This document shows, piece by piece, positions 8,541 to 17,582 of a stretch of DNA of 64,000 nt. This DNA comes from Halomonas caseinilytica (GTDB lineage: Bacteria; Pseudomonadota; Gammaproteobacteria; Pseudomonadales; Halomonadaceae). Positions within the stretch are counted from its first letter, which is position 1, and every line of letters starts with the position of its first letter. The notes under the pieces are model-generated. The model saw nothing but the letters and a program-made list of their open reading frames with translations. It ran no database searches and was not told the origin of the DNA. The stretch lies in contig NZ_BDEP01000005.1 of assembly GCF_001662305.1 (NCBI RefSeq), positions 1 through 64,000 on the forward strand, in the 5' to 3' direction. The position numbers and the translations under genes are program-made.

Positions 8541-8947
8541 GCGCCTTCGGCCTCCGTGTGCTGCAGGTGTTCCGCCAGGGCCTCGCGGAGCGGGCCTTCG
8601 AGGGGCACGGCTCGCTTGGTCTCGTGATCGAAGTGGACCAGTACGGTGTGACCTACATTGGCCAGTGTACCCGATTGATGTGCCTCCTGGGTCACGGTGA
8701 AGGAGCTGTTACCGAGACGCGAGAGGTAGGTACGGATCTCGACATCGGCGCCATAGTGCAGCTCGGCGCGATAGTCGATCTCCATGCGGGCCATGATCAG
8801 CCGCCAACGGCGCGGGTCGAGGTCCGGGGTGAACAGCCTGAAGAGGTCGTTGCGGGCCAGTTCGAACCAGGCGGGCAGCCGGGTATTGTTGACGTGGCCC
8901 AGGGCGTCGGTGTCGTAGAAGGCCGGCTCGATGGTACGTACGAACAT
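8537..8947 (-). CDS. Acyl-CoA thioesterase, hotdog fold (4HBT)
   Basis: A 136-residue single hotdog-domain thioesterase. The start FVRTIEPAFYDTDALGHVNN carries the 4-hydroxybenzoyl-CoA thioesterase active-site motif (Asp in DTDALGHVNN), followed by the long helix PAWFELARNDLF. It should hydrolyse acyl-CoA in the cytosol; chain-length preference is not readable. It is the first gene of a two-gene unit with ybaK. Confidence 0.85.
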   Translation of the reverse strand: MFVRTIEPAFYDTDALGHVNNTRLPAWFELARNDLFRLFTPDLDPRRWRLIMARMEIDYRAELHYGADVEIRTYLSRLGNSSFTVTQEAHQSGTLANVGHTVLVHFDHETKRAVPLEGPLREALAEHLQHTEAEGA

Positions 8948-9027
8948 GGAGGCTCCTCGTCGGGTGGCTCAGGGCGGTGCTTGGGGCACGACCGAAGCCT
9001 ATAGCATTGTGTCGAGCAAGCGCTCGG

Positions 9028-9840
9028 TCAAGTCGCGGCATCTTGTCGACGGCGCCACCGAGCCTGGCACCGGGTCCAGGTCAGCAACCAGAGCGTGGCC
9101 GCAGCGAAACCGGTCAGGGTGCCCCAGGCGAGCCCCAGCGGGACATAGGTCAGCGAGACGCAGAGGGCGTAGCACAGCAACGACCCGAGGCCAGCGGGAT
9201 AGTGCTTGATGACCGTGGCGACTGGTGCGGCGCCATGGGTCAGGTGCAGAATCACCAGGAAGGGATACATGGTGACCGGGAAGGCGGCCATCACGCCGGC
9301 CCAGGCCGAGGGCACCACATGGGCCAGGCCGGTGATCAGGAAGATGATGCCGGCGGCGAGGCCGGCGCGCAGCGCGAGCGCCGGCCAGGAGAAGCCGCCG
9401 CGTGGCGTCGCGGCCGTCTCCGGGACATGGCGATAAAGGCGCATGAAGACGAGGATGGCCGCCAGGGTGATCAGGGTGCCGCCGAGACGGCTGAGATCGA
9501 ACCGGGTCAGCAGCAGGCCGGCGATGGCCCAGGCGACGAGGCCGCCGGCGGTGCCGGCGAGGACGCCCGAAAGACCGTTGCGCCGGCCGCAGAGCAGATA
9601 ACCGCCTCCCAGGGCGAGGGTCGCCGAGAAGCCGGCCAGGGTGTGCACGGCGCTTTCGGCGGCGAAGTTCGGGGAGATCTCCAGACCGATGAAGAACAGC
9701 GCAATGGCCGTCCCCAGAGGATAGCCCGAGAGCAGGCCGGCGGCTCGGGTGCTGAGGCGTTCAGCGACGACGGAAAGCCCCAGCACGACACCGATCGAGA
9801 CCAGCAGCTTGGCCACTTGCCACCCGAGTGGAACATCCAT
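9028..9840 (-). CDS. Integral membrane protein of unknown function
   Basis: A 270-residue protein that is hydrophobic almost throughout, with about eight predicted membrane helices separated by short loops (for example LLVSIGVVLGLSVVAE, AIALFFIGLEI, GVLAGTAGGLVAWAIAGLLL, AAGIIFLITGLAHVV). Sequences such as LLSGYPLGTAIALFF and AAFPVTMYPFLVI repeat a G/A-x-P-T theme in the two halves, hinting at an internal duplication. AGGA lies 8 bases before ATG 9840. No transporter family can be assigned with confidence. The C terminus is Arg-rich (cytoplasmic). Confidence 0.7.
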   Translation of the reverse strand: MDVPLGWQVAKLLVSIGVVLGLSVVAERLSTRAAGLLSGYPLGTAIALFFIGLEISPNFAAESAVHTLAGFSATLALGGGYLLCGRRNGLSGVLAGTAGGLVAWAIAGLLLTRFDLSRLGGTLITLAAILVFMRLYRHVPETAATPRGGFSWPALALRAGLAAGIIFLITGLAHVVPSAWAGVMAAFPVTMYPFLVILHLTHGAAPVATVIKHYPAGLGSLLCYALCVSLTYVPLGLAWGTLTGFAAATLWLLTWTRCQARWRRRQDAAT

Positions 9841-9904
9841 GACGTTATCCTTTTCCCTGTTGCATCAATTGTGTGGCAGTGCCGCTACCAGCAAGGAGGC
9901 CTGC

Positions 9905-10246
9905 ATGACGGGACACGCTCTGTCGTCCCCGCCGCGCCCCGAGGGTTGCCAACTGTGCGGACGCGCCGCGCCCTTGACGCGTCATCACCTGATTCCCCGG
10001 GCCTTGCATGGCAAGGCACGTTATCGGCGCCGCTTCGATCGAGCCGAACGGCTGGCGTCGATCCTCTGGCTCTGTCATGCCTGCCATCGCCATATTCATG
10101 CGCTGCTGGGCGAGCGGGAACTCGCCGAGCACTATCGCAGCCGGGAGGCGTTGCTGGCGCATCCGGAGATCAGGGCCTTCGTCGAGTGGCTGGCCACCAA
10201 ACCGGCAGGGTTTCAGCCCAAGCGGCCGACGCGCCGCCGTCGCTGA
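9905..10246 (+). CDS. Small HNH-like zinc-finger nuclease-fold protein
   Basis: A 113-residue protein with AAGGAGG 5 bases before ATG 9905. It has a CQLCG knuckle at about residues 16-20, THHLIPR-type histidines (TRHHLIPRALHGK) and a second knuckle CHACHRHIH, so the treble-clef betabetaalpha-metal fold of HNH endonucleases is complete in zinc ligands. The usual Asn between the two halves appears to be replaced by Ser (SILWLC). It is followed by a basic tail (KRPTRRRR). It resembles a gammaproteobacterial family ending in a KPxGFxP motif. A nuclease function is inference. Confidence 0.75.
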   Translation: MTGHALSSPPRPEGCQLCGRAAPLTRHHLIPRALHGKARYRRRFDRAERLASILWLCHACHRHIHALLGERELAEHYRSREALLAHPEIRAFVEWLATKPAGFQPKRPTRRRR

Positions 10247-10252
10247 GCTGTG

Positions 10253-10687
10253 TCATACGAGGCGCAGCCCTTGTTGATCCACCCAGGCGGCCTTGAGGGC
10301 AGCGTCCAGGGGCGCGCGCAAGTGTTCCGGCAGACCGGCCACGGCCGCATCGTAATCGTCGACCTGGCGGTTGCGCAGCCAGCAGTAGGCCCAGGCGCAC
10401 GCCTCGTCGTCATCGGCCGGTTGCGGGCGTGCCGGCATCTGGACCAGCAGGAAGACGGCGGTGCGCCCCGCCCAGAGCGGGATCTCCTCGTGTCGCTCGG
10501 CATCGCTCCAGGCTTCGAGGGTGGCGCCGCTGGGCGTGGCCTCGGGCTCGCCCAGCTTGGCGACCCGGGCGGTCTCGGCGAGAATCAGGGCCAGGCGATC
10601 GGTATCGCCCTGGCCGAGCGCCAGCCACTGGGCGATGACCGCCGGCAGGCCGCGACGAACCTTGGCATAGAAGCTGCTTTGGGGCAT
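10253..10687 (-). CDS. Hypothetical soluble protein
   Basis: A 144-residue mostly helical acidic protein starting MPQSSFYAKVRRGL; AAGGA lies 5 bases before this ATG, which favours it over the ATG 12 bases further out. Contains WLALGQGDTDRLALILAETARVAKLGEP and DDYDAAVAGLPEHLRAPLDAALK. No signal peptide or membrane segment. I do not recognise the family. It is divergent from the C-S lyase gene at 10749 and converges on the HNH-like gene 6 bases away. Confidence 0.65.
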   Translation of the reverse strand: MPQSSFYAKVRRGLPAVIAQWLALGQGDTDRLALILAETARVAKLGEPEATPSGATLEAWSDAERHEEIPLWAGRTAVFLLVQMPARPQPADDDEACAWAYCWLRNRQVDDYDAAVAGLPEHLRAPLDAALKAAWVDQQGLRLV

Positions 10688-10748
10688 GGTTTCCTTCATT
10701 CTCAAGGGCGTGATTCCACGCCCGGTTCGGAGCAAGGATGGCCTCTAT

Positions 10749-11930
10749 ATGACCTCGACATTCGATTTTGCCACGCCCGTCGAGCGGCGACATCCCGCGG
10801 ATGGTGACTGGCCGTCGCAGAAGTGGCATCGCTTCGGCGATGATGTGCTGCCGCTCTGGGTGGCCGACATGGACTTTCGCTCGCCGCCGGCAGTGACAGA
10901 GGCGCTGCGGGCGCGGGTCGACCATGGCGTCTATGGCTATGGCCTGGTGCCGGACAGCCTGCGCGAGGCGCTGTGCGAATGGAGCGCCGAGCACTATGGC
11001 TGGCCCATCGAGCCCAACTGGCAACTATGGCTGCCGGGTGTGGTGCCGGCCCTGCACATGGCCAGCCTGGCGCTTACCGAGCCCGGTGACGGCGTGCTTA
11101 CGGTGACGCCGATCTACCCACCTTTCCTGCAGGTGGCGCGGCGTACTGGCCGCGAGCCCCAGCAGGCCGCCATGCGCCCGCCCGAGACGCCTGACGGTGA
11201 CTGGCGGCTCGATCTCGAGGCCCTGGAATCGGCCATCACGCCACGCACCCGGCTGCTGCTGTGGTGCCATCCCCACAACCCGACCGGGCGCACATGGAGC
11301 ATCGCCGAGCTGGAGGGGCTGGCTGCCTTGGTCGAGCGTCACGACCTGCGGGTCGTCTCCGACGAGCTGCATTGCGACCTGCTGCTCGACGATGGCGCCC
11401 GGCACCGCCCGCTGGCGGCGATGTTTCCGTCGCTTGCCGAGCGTACCCTGACTCTCTGGGCACCCTCCAAGACCTTCAACCTGGCGGGGTTGACCACGGC
11501 CTGTGCGGTGATTCCCGATGCCGGCCTGCGCCGGCGCTACGCGGATCTGGCCAAGGGGCTCCAGCCCGATGGCAATGTGCTGGGGCTGGTGGCCGCCGAG
11601 GCCGCTTATCGTCACGGCGAGCCCTGGCGCCAGGCTCTGCTCGAGACGCTGCGTTGCCATCGCCGTCGTCTGGTGGAGCGTGTCGCGACCTGGCCGGGCG
11701 TCAGGATAGCAGCACCGCAGTCGACCTACCTGGCCTGGCTGGACCTGAGGAATGCCCCGGCGCTGCGCGATGCCGACTCGCCCCAGCAGGTTCTGCTGGA
11801 ACGCGCCGGCGTGGCGCTCTCGGATGGTGCCGACTTCGGCTGGCCGGGCTTTGTCCGGCTCAACTTCGGCACGACCGCCGAGCAGCTCGAGGCGGCACTG
11901 GCGCGCCTGGATGTGCTGCTGAAAGGCTGA
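10749..11930 (+). CDS. patB: MalY/PatB family C-S beta-lyase (PLP-dependent)
   Basis: A 393-residue fold-type I PLP enzyme of the MalY/PatB branch, recognised by the N-terminal KWHRFGDDVLPLWVADMDF pattern. It has CHPHNPTGRTWS (residues 173-183), SDELHCDLLL (204-213) and the PLP-lysine segment APSKTFNLAGL with Lys241. Family members release thiol or H2S plus pyruvate from cystathionine or cysteine conjugates; MalY also acts as a regulator in E. coli. The ribosome site AAGGA is 11 bases from ATG 10749, rather long. The gene is single and ends at a hairpin before valS. Confidence 0.88.
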   Translation: MTSTFDFATPVERRHPADGDWPSQKWHRFGDDVLPLWVADMDFRSPPAVTEALRARVDHGVYGYGLVPDSLREALCEWSAEHYGWPIEPNWQLWLPGVVPALHMASLALTEPGDGVLTVTPIYPPFLQVARRTGREPQQAAMRPPETPDGDWRLDLEALESAITPRTRLLLWCHPHNPTGRTWSIAELEGLAALVERHDLRVVSDELHCDLLLDDGARHRPLAAMFPSLAERTLTLWAPSKTFNLAGLTTACAVIPDAGLRRRYADLAKGLQPDGNVLGLVAAEAAYRHGEPWRQALLETLRCHRRRLVERVATWPGVRIAAPQSTYLAWLDLRNAPALRDADSPQQVLLERAGVALSDGADFGWPGFVRLNFGTTAEQLEAALARLDVLLKG

Positions 11931-11944
11931 AAGGCGAAAGAACC

Positions 11945-11968
11945 GGCGCGAGAGGAGACTCCCGCGCC
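11945..11968. terminator. Hairpin between patB and valS
   Basis: Stem GGCGCG(A)GAG / CTC(C)CGCGCC with loop GAGA between the convergent ends of patB and valS. There is no T-tract on either strand, so it is only a possible terminator. Confidence 0.5.
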
Positions 11969-11979
11969 GTCATCACCAC

Positions 11980-14826
11980 TCAGAGCGCGGCGATCTTGTC
12001 GCGTTGCTCCACCAGCAGGCGGCGGTTGGCACTGAGGTCTTCGAGCTTGTCGCGTTCCTTCTGCACCACCGCCTCGGGAGCCTTGGCGACGAAGCTCTCG
12101 TTGCCGAGCTTCTTCTCGATGCCGCCGATCAGCTTGTCCTGCTTGTCGATCTCCTTTTCCAGGCGAGCGAGTTCGGCGTCCTTGTCGATCAGGCCGGCCA
12201 TGGGCACCATCACTTCCATGTCGCCCACCAGCTGCGTGGCGGCCAGGGGCGCCTCGGCAGGATCGTCGAGCCAGTCGAGACGCTTGAGCTTGGCCAGCTT
12301 GGCGAGAAACGGCCGGTTGGCTTCCAGCCGCTCACGGTCGGTGGCATCGCCCTTGGTCAACAAGGCCTCGAGCGGCTTGCCGGGCGCGATGTTCAGCTCG
12401 GCACGGATGTTGCGGATCGCCACGATCACCCCCTTGAGCCACTCGATGTTGCGGGTGGCGGCCTCGTCGACGCGGGCTTCGTCGGCTTCCGGCCAGGCAT
12501 GGACCATCAGGGAGTCGCCTTCGCCGCGATGGGTACCGGCCAGGGGAGCGACCCGTTGCCAGATTTCCTCGGTGATGTAGGGCATCATCGGATGCGCCAG
12601 CCTCAGGATGGCCTCCAGCACGCGCACCAGGGTTCGGCGGGTGCCGCGCTGCGCTTGTGGCGTGGCGTCGTCGTCCCAGAGCACCGGCTTTGAGAGCTCC
12701 AGGTACCAGTCGCAATACTCGTTCCAGATGAACTCGTACAGTGCCTGGGAGGCGTGGTCGAAGCGATATTCCTCCATGGCGCGGGTCACCTGGGCCTCGG
12801 TCTGCTGCAGGCGCGAGACGATCCAGCGATCGGCCAGCGACAGTTCGACCTCGCTGCCATCGCTGCCGCAATCCTGGCCCTCGGCATTCATCAGCACATA
12901 GCGCGAGGCATTCCACAGCTTGTTGCAGAAGTTGCGGTAACCGTCCAGGCGGCCCATGTCGAACTTGATGTCACGACCGGTGGTGGCCTGGGAGAGGAAG
13001 GTGAAGCGCAGGGCGTCGGTGCCGTGGGGCTCGATACCTTCCGGGAATTCCTGGCGCGTGGCCTTGGCGATGGCCTTGGCCTTCTGCGGCTGCATCATGT
13101 TGCCGGTACGTTTCTCGACCAGGCTCTCCAGGTCGATGCCGTCGATCAGGTCGATGGGATCGAGCACGTTGCCCTTGGACTTGGACATCTTGTTGCCCTG
13201 ACTATCGCGCACCAGGCCATGGACATAGACCTGCTTGAAGGGCACCTCGCCGGTGAACGCCAGGGTCAGCATGATCATCCGGGCGACCCAGAAGAAGATG
13301 ATGTCGAAACCGGTGACCAGCACGCTGGTGGGGTGGAAGGTCGCCAGCGCCTCGGTCTTCTCGGGCCAGCCGAGGGTGCCGAAGGTCCACAGTCCGGAGC
13401 TGAACCAGGTATCCAGCACGTCCTCGTCCTGGGTCAGGCTGACGTCGTCGGACAGGCCGTGCTTGTCGCGGGCCTCGGCCTCGTTGCGCGCCACATAGAC
13501 GTTGCCGTCGGCGTCGTACCAGGCCGGGATGCGATGGCCCCACCACAACTGGCGCGAGATGCACCAGTCCTGGAGGTCGCGCATCCAGGCGAAATACATG
13601 TTCTCGTAATTTTTCGGCACGAACTCGATATCGCCGTTCTCGACCGCGGCGATGGCCGGCTTGGCGAGGTTTTCCACGGCCACGAACCACTGATCGGTGA
13701 GATAGGGCTCGATGACATCGCCGGAGCGGTCGCCGAAGGGCAGGGTGTTGTTGACCGTCTCGGTACGCTCGAGCAGGCCGGCTGCCTCCATGTCGGCGAC
13801 GATGCGCTCCCGGGCCTCGAAGCGCGAGAGGCCCGCATAGGCGGCGGGCAGGCTGGTGTCGATGTCGCTCAGCGGACGGCCCTGAAGGTCGAAGGCCTCG
13901 GCACGCTCGAGGATGGTCGCGTCCCGTGAGAAGACGTTGATCAGCGGCAGCTCGCAGCGCTTGCCGACTTCATAGTCGTTGAAGTCGTGGGCAGGAGTGA
14001 TCTTCACGCAGCCCGAGCCTTTCTCCATGTCGGCGTGCTCGTCGGCGACGATGGGGATGCGCCGTCCGACCAGGGGCAGGTCGACGAACTTGCCGACCAG
14101 CGAGGCGTAGCGAGGGTCTTCGGGGTTGACCGCCACGGCGCTGTCGCCGAGCAGGGTCTCGGGCCGCGTGGTGGCGACGACCAGGTAGTCGAGCCCTGCT
14201 TCGGTGGTGACGCCGTCGGCCAGCGGATAGCGGAAGTGCCAGAACTGGCCCTGCTGATCGCGGTTCTCCACCTCGAGATCGGAGATGGCGGTGTGCAGGG
14301 TCGGGTCCCAGTTGACCAGTCGCTTGCCGCGATAGATCAGGCCCTTGTCGAACAGCTGCACAAAGACTTCCTGGACCGCCTTGTAGAAGCCGTCGTCCAT
14401 GGTGAAGCGCTCGCGGGACCAGTCGACGCTGGCGCCCATGCGACGCAGCTGGCGAGTGATGTGCCCGCCGGACTCGTGCTTCCATTCCCAGATCTTGTCG
14501 GTGAAGGCCTCGCGTCCCAGGTCATGGCGGCTCTTGCCTTCCTCGGCGGCGACCTTGCGTTCCACCAGCATCTGGGTGGCGATGCCGGCGTGGTCAGTGC
14601 CCACCTGCCAGAGGGTGTTGCGGCCCTGCATGCGTCGCCAGCGCGTCAGGGTGTCCATGATGGTGTCCTGGAAGGCGTGGCCCATGTGCAGACTGCCGGT
14701 GACATTGGGCGGTGGGATCATGATGGAGTAGGGCTCACCCTCGCCGGAGGGGGCGAAGTGGCCATCCTCTTCCCAACGCTGGTACCAGCGGTTCTCGATC
14801 TGCTCGGGTTGGTAGGTCTTGTCCAT
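11980..14826 (-). CDS. valS: Valyl-tRNA synthetase
   Basis: A 948-residue full-length class Ia synthetase. The HIGH-type motif is LHMGH at residues 46-50 ([13 protein letters not shown]), KMSKS is in [10 protein letters not shown] near residue 545, and the C-terminal region is the anticodon-binding domain followed by a coiled-coil arm ([19 protein letters not shown]). It charges tRNA-Val in the cytosol; the large insertion after residue 190 is the editing domain. It lies downstream of holC with its own promoter about 80 bases before ATG 14826. Confidence 0.98.
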   Translation of the reverse strand: MDKTYQPEQIENRWYQRWEEDGHFAPSGEGEPYSIMIPPPNVTGSLHMGHAFQDTIMDTLTRWRRMQGRNTLWQVGTDHAGIATQMLVERKVAAEEGKSRHDLGREAFTDKIWEWKHESGGHITRQLRRMGASVDWSRERFTMDDGFYKAVQEVFVQLFDKGLIYRGKRLVNWDPTLHTAISDLEVENRDQQGQFWHFRYPLADGVTTEAGLDYLVVATTRPETLLGDSAVAVNPEDPRYASLVGKFVDLPLVGRRIPIVADEHADMEKGSGCVKITPAHDFNDYEVGKRCELPLINVFSRDATILERAEAFDLQGRPLSDIDTSLPAAYAGLSRFEARERIVADMEAAGLLERTETVNNTLPFGDRSGDVIEPYLTDQWFVAVENLAKPAIAAVENGDIEFVPKNYENMYFAWMRDLQDWCISRQLWWGHRIPAWYDADGNVYVARNEAEARDKHGLSDDVSLTQDEDVLDTWFSSGLWTFGTLGWPEKTEALATFHPTSVLVTGFDIIFFWVARMIMLTLAFTGEVPFKQVYVHGLVRDSQGNKMSKSKGNVLDPIDLIDGIDLESLVEKRTGNMMQPQKAKAIAKATRQEFPEGIEPHGTDALRFTFLSQATTGRDIKFDMGRLDGYRNFCNKLWNASRYVLMNAEGQDCGSDGSEVELSLADRWIVSRLQQTEAQVTRAMEEYRFDHASQALYEFIWNEYCDWYLELSKPVLWDDDATPQAQRGTRRTLVRVLEAILRLAHPMMPYITEEIWQRVAPLAGTHRGEGDSLMVHAWPEADEARVDEAATRNIEWLKGVIVAIRNIRAELNIAPGKPLEALLTKGDATDRERLEANRPFLAKLAKLKRLDWLDDPAEAPLAATQLVGDMEVMVPMAGLIDKDAELARLEKEIDKQDKLIGGIEKKLGNESFVAKAPEAVVQKERDKLEDLSANRRLLVEQRDKIAAL

Positions 14827-14902
14827 GGGCGGTTCCGGATCCAGAAAGGGTCGCCACCGGCCTTGCAGCCGGATGGCGGGGTATCGTCGAAAAATGGGGT
14901 CG

Positions 14903-14932
14903 ATTATAGCCTGATGAGCCCTCGGGCGTCAG
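14903..14932 (-). promoter_or_regulatory. Sigma-70-like promoter for valS
   Basis: Minus-strand -35 CTGACG (14932-14927), 18-bp spacer, and -10 TATAAT (14908-14903), giving a transcript that starts about 70 bases before the valS ATG. The -10 is perfect; the -35 matches 4 of 6. Confidence 0.6.
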
Positions 14933-14941
14933 CCGAGGCGG

Positions 14942-15397
14942 CTAGTGGCGATTTGTCTGGCTGCCTAGCTGGTGGGCCTTTACCGGGTAACCACGCTTCT
15001 TGTAGGTCTGCCAGCAGTCGCGCTTGGCGGTCAGCACCTCCTGGTGCTGATTGATGATCTCGGCGACCCGCTCGAAGCGAGAGAACCATTCCGGGATACC
15101 GGGATGCAGGTTGAGCATCGCCTGGATGGCCGGTTCGTCGAGAGCGGGCGGTTCTCCCCAGCCGATGGTGGCCGGCACGCTACCGGCCTGCTCGCTGCCC
15201 AGCAGGGCGTGGGGCAGGTAGGCGTCGGGCCGGAAGTCCCACAGGCGGTCGTCGAGGGTTCGGGCCATGGCCTCGTCTTCGGCATGCAGGTGCAGCCGAT
15301 AACCCTTGTTGACGATGGTCTCGGCCAGCCGGCAGGCAAACTCGAGTCTCGCGTCGAGGGTGGTATCGGGCAGGATGTAGAAGTCGACTTGGGTCAT
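14942..15397 (-). CDS. holC: DNA polymerase III subunit chi
   Basis: A 151-residue HolC protein: MTQVDFYILPDTTLDARLE at the start, the LLHLHAEDEAMARTLDDRLW-like segment and LPHALLGSE are typical of the family. Chi links the clamp loader (through psi) to single-stranded DNA-binding protein at the replication fork. The usual gammaproteobacterial neighbour order is pepA-holC-valS; here the holC-valS part is intact but about 2 kb separates holC from pepA. The last residues (HQLGSQTNRH) are hydrophilic. Confidence 0.93.
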   Translation of the reverse strand: MTQVDFYILPDTTLDARLEFACRLAETIVNKGYRLHLHAEDEAMARTLDDRLWDFRPDAYLPHALLGSEQAGSVPATIGWGEPPALDEPAIQAMLNLHPGIPEWFSRFERVAEIINQHQEVLTAKRDCWQTYKKRGYPVKAHQLGSQTNRH

Positions 15398-15441
15398 GAA
15401 TTCCCGCCCCGGCTTCGCCGGGCGTTATCAGAAATAAGGGG

Positions 15442-15517
15442 GAAGAAGGAAGAGAAGCTCATCTGATTTCTTCGAGGCGCGTAGCGCCGTTCTTCCTTCT
15501 TCAAGCCGCGCAGCGGC
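15442..15517. repeat. Purine-loop palindromic element, double copy
   Basis: Intergenic between holC and the SDR gene. GAAGAAGGAAGA (15442-15453) and its exact reverse complement TCTTCCTTCTTC (15491-15502) face each other, and the outer copy is flanked by GCGCC and GCCGCGC blocks. Read on the minus strand, bases 15517-15478 closely match the element at 22835-22862 (GC-rich arm, GAAGAAGGAAGA core, CGGCGC arm). Looks like a REP/BIME-type extragenic repeat. Confidence 0.6.
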
Positions 15518-15529
15518 GTACTTACTTGT

Positions 15530-16270
15530 TTATACCCCGCCGTCGATGTCGACCAGGGCGCCGGTGGTGAAGCCGGCACCGGCGAGCCACAACACGCCTT
15601 CGGCGATTTCCTCGGGCTCTCCGACACGCCCCATGGGGATGACGGCGTCGGCAACGTCCGTTTTCTCCGGATTGCCGCCGCTGGCATGAATGGTGGTGCG
15701 AACCACGCCGGGGCGCACGGTGTTGACGCGAATGCCGTCGCCGGCGACTTCCTTGGCCAGGCCTTCGGTCATGGTGTCGATGGCGCCCTTCGAGGCGGCA
15801 TAGTCGACGTATTCGTCGGCGCCTCCCAGATGCGATGCCGCCGAGCCGACATTGACGATGGCGCCCCCCTGGCCGCCGTGGCGCTTGGCCATGCGCTTGA
15901 TGGCCTCGCGGGCGCAGATGAACGGGCCGGTCACGTTGATACGCATCATGCGATCGATGCGTGCGAAGTCCATGTCCTCGACACGGCTGACCTGGTCGAC
16001 CACGCCGGCGTTGTTGACCAGCACGTCCAGGCGGCCAAGCTCCCGATCCACGGTCTCGAACATGGCCAGGATGTCGGCTTCGTCGGCGACATCGGCTCGT
16101 ACGGTGATGGCACGTCCACCCGCGGCCTCGATGTCGGCGACGACGCCCTTGGCCGAGGCGTCATCACTCCGGTAGTTGACGGCCACGGCGTAGCCACGCT
16201 GTGCGGCGAGCCGGGCGGTGGCGGCGCCGATGCCGCGTCCGGCACCGGTAATCAGCATCACTTTCGACAT
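15530..16270 (-). CDS. SDR-family NAD(P) oxidoreductase
   Basis: A 246-residue classical short-chain dehydrogenase. Cofactor motif TGAGRGIG at residues 8-15, NNAG at 86-89, Ser143/Ser146 and the Tyr157-x3-Lys161 catalytic pair (YVDYAASK), then PGVVRT and the C-terminal GALVDIDGG. The NYRSDD after strand 2 suggests NADP preference. The sequence resembles FabG/glucose-dehydrogenase-like SDRs but the substrate is not known. The start MSKVMLITGA at 16270 fits the family. It sits between holC and the aminotransferase gene on the same strand, an insertion relative to the usual pepA-holC pair. Confidence 0.87.
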   Translation of the reverse strand: MSKVMLITGAGRGIGAATARLAAQRGYAVAVNYRSDDASAKGVVADIEAAGGRAITVRADVADEADILAMFETVDRELGRLDVLVNNAGVVDQVSRVEDMDFARIDRMMRINVTGPFICAREAIKRMAKRHGGQGGAIVNVGSAASHLGGADEYVDYAASKGAIDTMTEGLAKEVAGDGIRVNTVRPGVVRTTIHASGGNPEKTDVADAVIPMGRVGEPEEIAEGVLWLAGAGFTTGALVDIDGGV

Positions 16271-16296
16271 GTCGGCCTCTTGAAGTCGGTGAGTTG

Positions 16297-16320
16297 GGGC
16301 ACGGCCCTCGGACCGTGCCC
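16297..16320 (-). other. Intergenic hairpin between aminotransferase and SDR genes
   Basis: Perfect 8-bp stem GGGCACGG / CCGTGCCC with an 8-base loop in the 62-bp gap between the two same-strand genes. No T-tract follows; it may be a weak terminator, an mRNA processing or stability element. Confidence 0.4.
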
Positions 16321-16332
16321 TGGGCATGAGGT

Positions 16333-17433
16333 TCAGGCCAGGCGCGTCAGCCAGCCACGGTTGTCGTCGCGGCGACCGTACTGCAGGTCGAGCAAGTGGC
16401 TGCGCAGGCGCTTGGCGACCTCGTTGTCGCCTCCCGCGCTGAGGCGGATCGGGCCGTCTTCGGTGACCAGCTCGCCCACCGGCGTGATGACCGCGGCGGT
16501 GCCGCAGGCGAAGACTTCGGTGATCTCGCCGTTGGCAGCACCCTCGCGCCACTCGTCGATGCTGATCGGGCGCTCCTCGGGGGTCAGTCCTTCATCGCGC
16601 GCCAGGGTCAGCACCGAGTCGCGGGTCACGCCCTCGAGGATGGTGTCGGTGAGGCGTGGCGTGACCAGGCGTCCGTCGCGATAGACGAAGAACAGGTTCA
16701 TGCCGCCGAGTTCCTCGATCCACTTGTTCTCGGCGGCGTCCAGGAAGGCGACCTGGCTGCAGTCGTGCGCCTCGGCCTCCTTCTGGGCCGCCAGGGAGGC
16801 AGCGTAGTTGCCGCCGCACTTGGCGAAGCCGGTGCCCCCGGCGGCGGCGCGCTTGTACTGGGAGGAGAGCCAGATCGACACCGGCGCCACGCCGCCCTTG
16901 AAGTAGGCGGCCGCGGGCGAGGCGATCACGTAGTAGTCGACTTCCTTGGCGGGGCGTACGCCGAGGAAGGTCTCGCTGGCGATCATGAAGGGCCGCAGGT
17001 AGAGGCTGGACTCCTCGGCGGCGCTGGCCGGCGTCGGGACCCAGGCATGGTCCTGGGCCAGCAGGGCGCGCAGAGAGTCGATGAAGTCCTCGTCGGACAG
17101 CTCCGGCAGCGCCAAGCGGCGCGCCGAGCGGCGGAAACGCTCGGCGTTCTTCTCCGGGCGAAAGGCCCAGACCGAGCCGTCCTCGTGACGATAGGCCTTG
17201 ATGCCCTCGAAGATTTCCTGGGCGTAGTGCAGCACGGCGGCCGCGGGATCGAGGGTCAGCGGTCCGTAGGGGCGGACCTCATGACCATGCCAGCCGGCAT
17301 CGGCAGTCCAGCGTACATGGGCCATGTGGTCGGTGAAATAGCGACCGAAACCGGGGGCGGCGAGAATGTCGTCACGGATATGGGCTGCCTTGGCCTCGGT
17401 GGATGGCAGCACGGAAAAGCGTTCTGTGGGCAC
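16333..17433 (-). CDS. ilvE: Branched-chain amino acid aminotransferase (type II)
   Basis: A 366-residue fold-type IV PLP aminotransferase. GTG 17433 (PTERFSVLPSTE) is preferred because GGAG lies about 10 bases upstream and family members begin shortly before the GFGRYFTDHM motif (residues 28-37). PLP lysine is Lys205 in GTGFAKCGGNYA; EELGGMNLFFV and FACGTAAVITPV complete the family signature. This is the BCAT-2/eukaryote-like length and motif set, distinct from the ~308-residue E. coli IlvE. It transfers amino groups among Leu, Ile, Val and 2-oxoglutarate. A second ilvE elsewhere in the genome is possible. Confidence 0.88.
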   Translation of the reverse strand: MPTERFSVLPSTEAKAAHIRDDILAAPGFGRYFTDHMAHVRWTADAGWHGHEVRPYGPLTLDPAAAVLHYAQEIFEGIKAYRHEDGSVWAFRPEKNAERFRRSARRLALPELSDEDFIDSLRALLAQDHAWVPTPASAAEESSLYLRPFMIASETFLGVRPAKEVDYYVIASPAAAYFKGGVAPVSIWLSSQYKRAAAGGTGFAKCGGNYAASLAAQKEAEAHDCSQVAFLDAAENKWIEELGGMNLFFVYRDGRLVTPRLTDTILEGVTRDSVLTLARDEGLTPEERPISIDEWREGAANGEITEVFACGTAAVITPVGELVTEDGPIRLSAGGDNEVAKRLRSHLLDLQYGRRDDNRGWLTRLA

Positions 17434-17582
17434 GGCAATGAATCTCCGCTGTGCCCGAGGTGCGGCTGGCGCCTCGGGGCAATACTGAAACACCAGACCG
17501 GCGCTGCCGGCCCGGTGCGTGATGGTCGGCTCCTTTCATGAAAAAGTCGCCGCGCGGAAAAGGCAAGACCCGCGGTGACGGA

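Noticed and set aside
8977..10296. 439-codon Gly/Gln-rich open frame antisense to the membrane protein and across the HNH gene
   Set aside because: No family features; lies antisense to a clear membrane protein with a ribosome site.
11261..12580. 439-codon open frame running over patB and into antisense valS
   Set aside because: Composition is that of an alternative frame of high-GC genes, and it overlaps two well-supported genes.
12754..15054. Two long His/Gly/Val-rich frames antisense to valS
   Set aside because: Mirror-frame artefacts of a high-GC gene; valS is certain.
17372..17566. Short frame before ilvE as an attenuator leader peptide
   Set aside because: It is not enriched in Leu, Ile or Val codons and no terminator/antiterminator pair follows.
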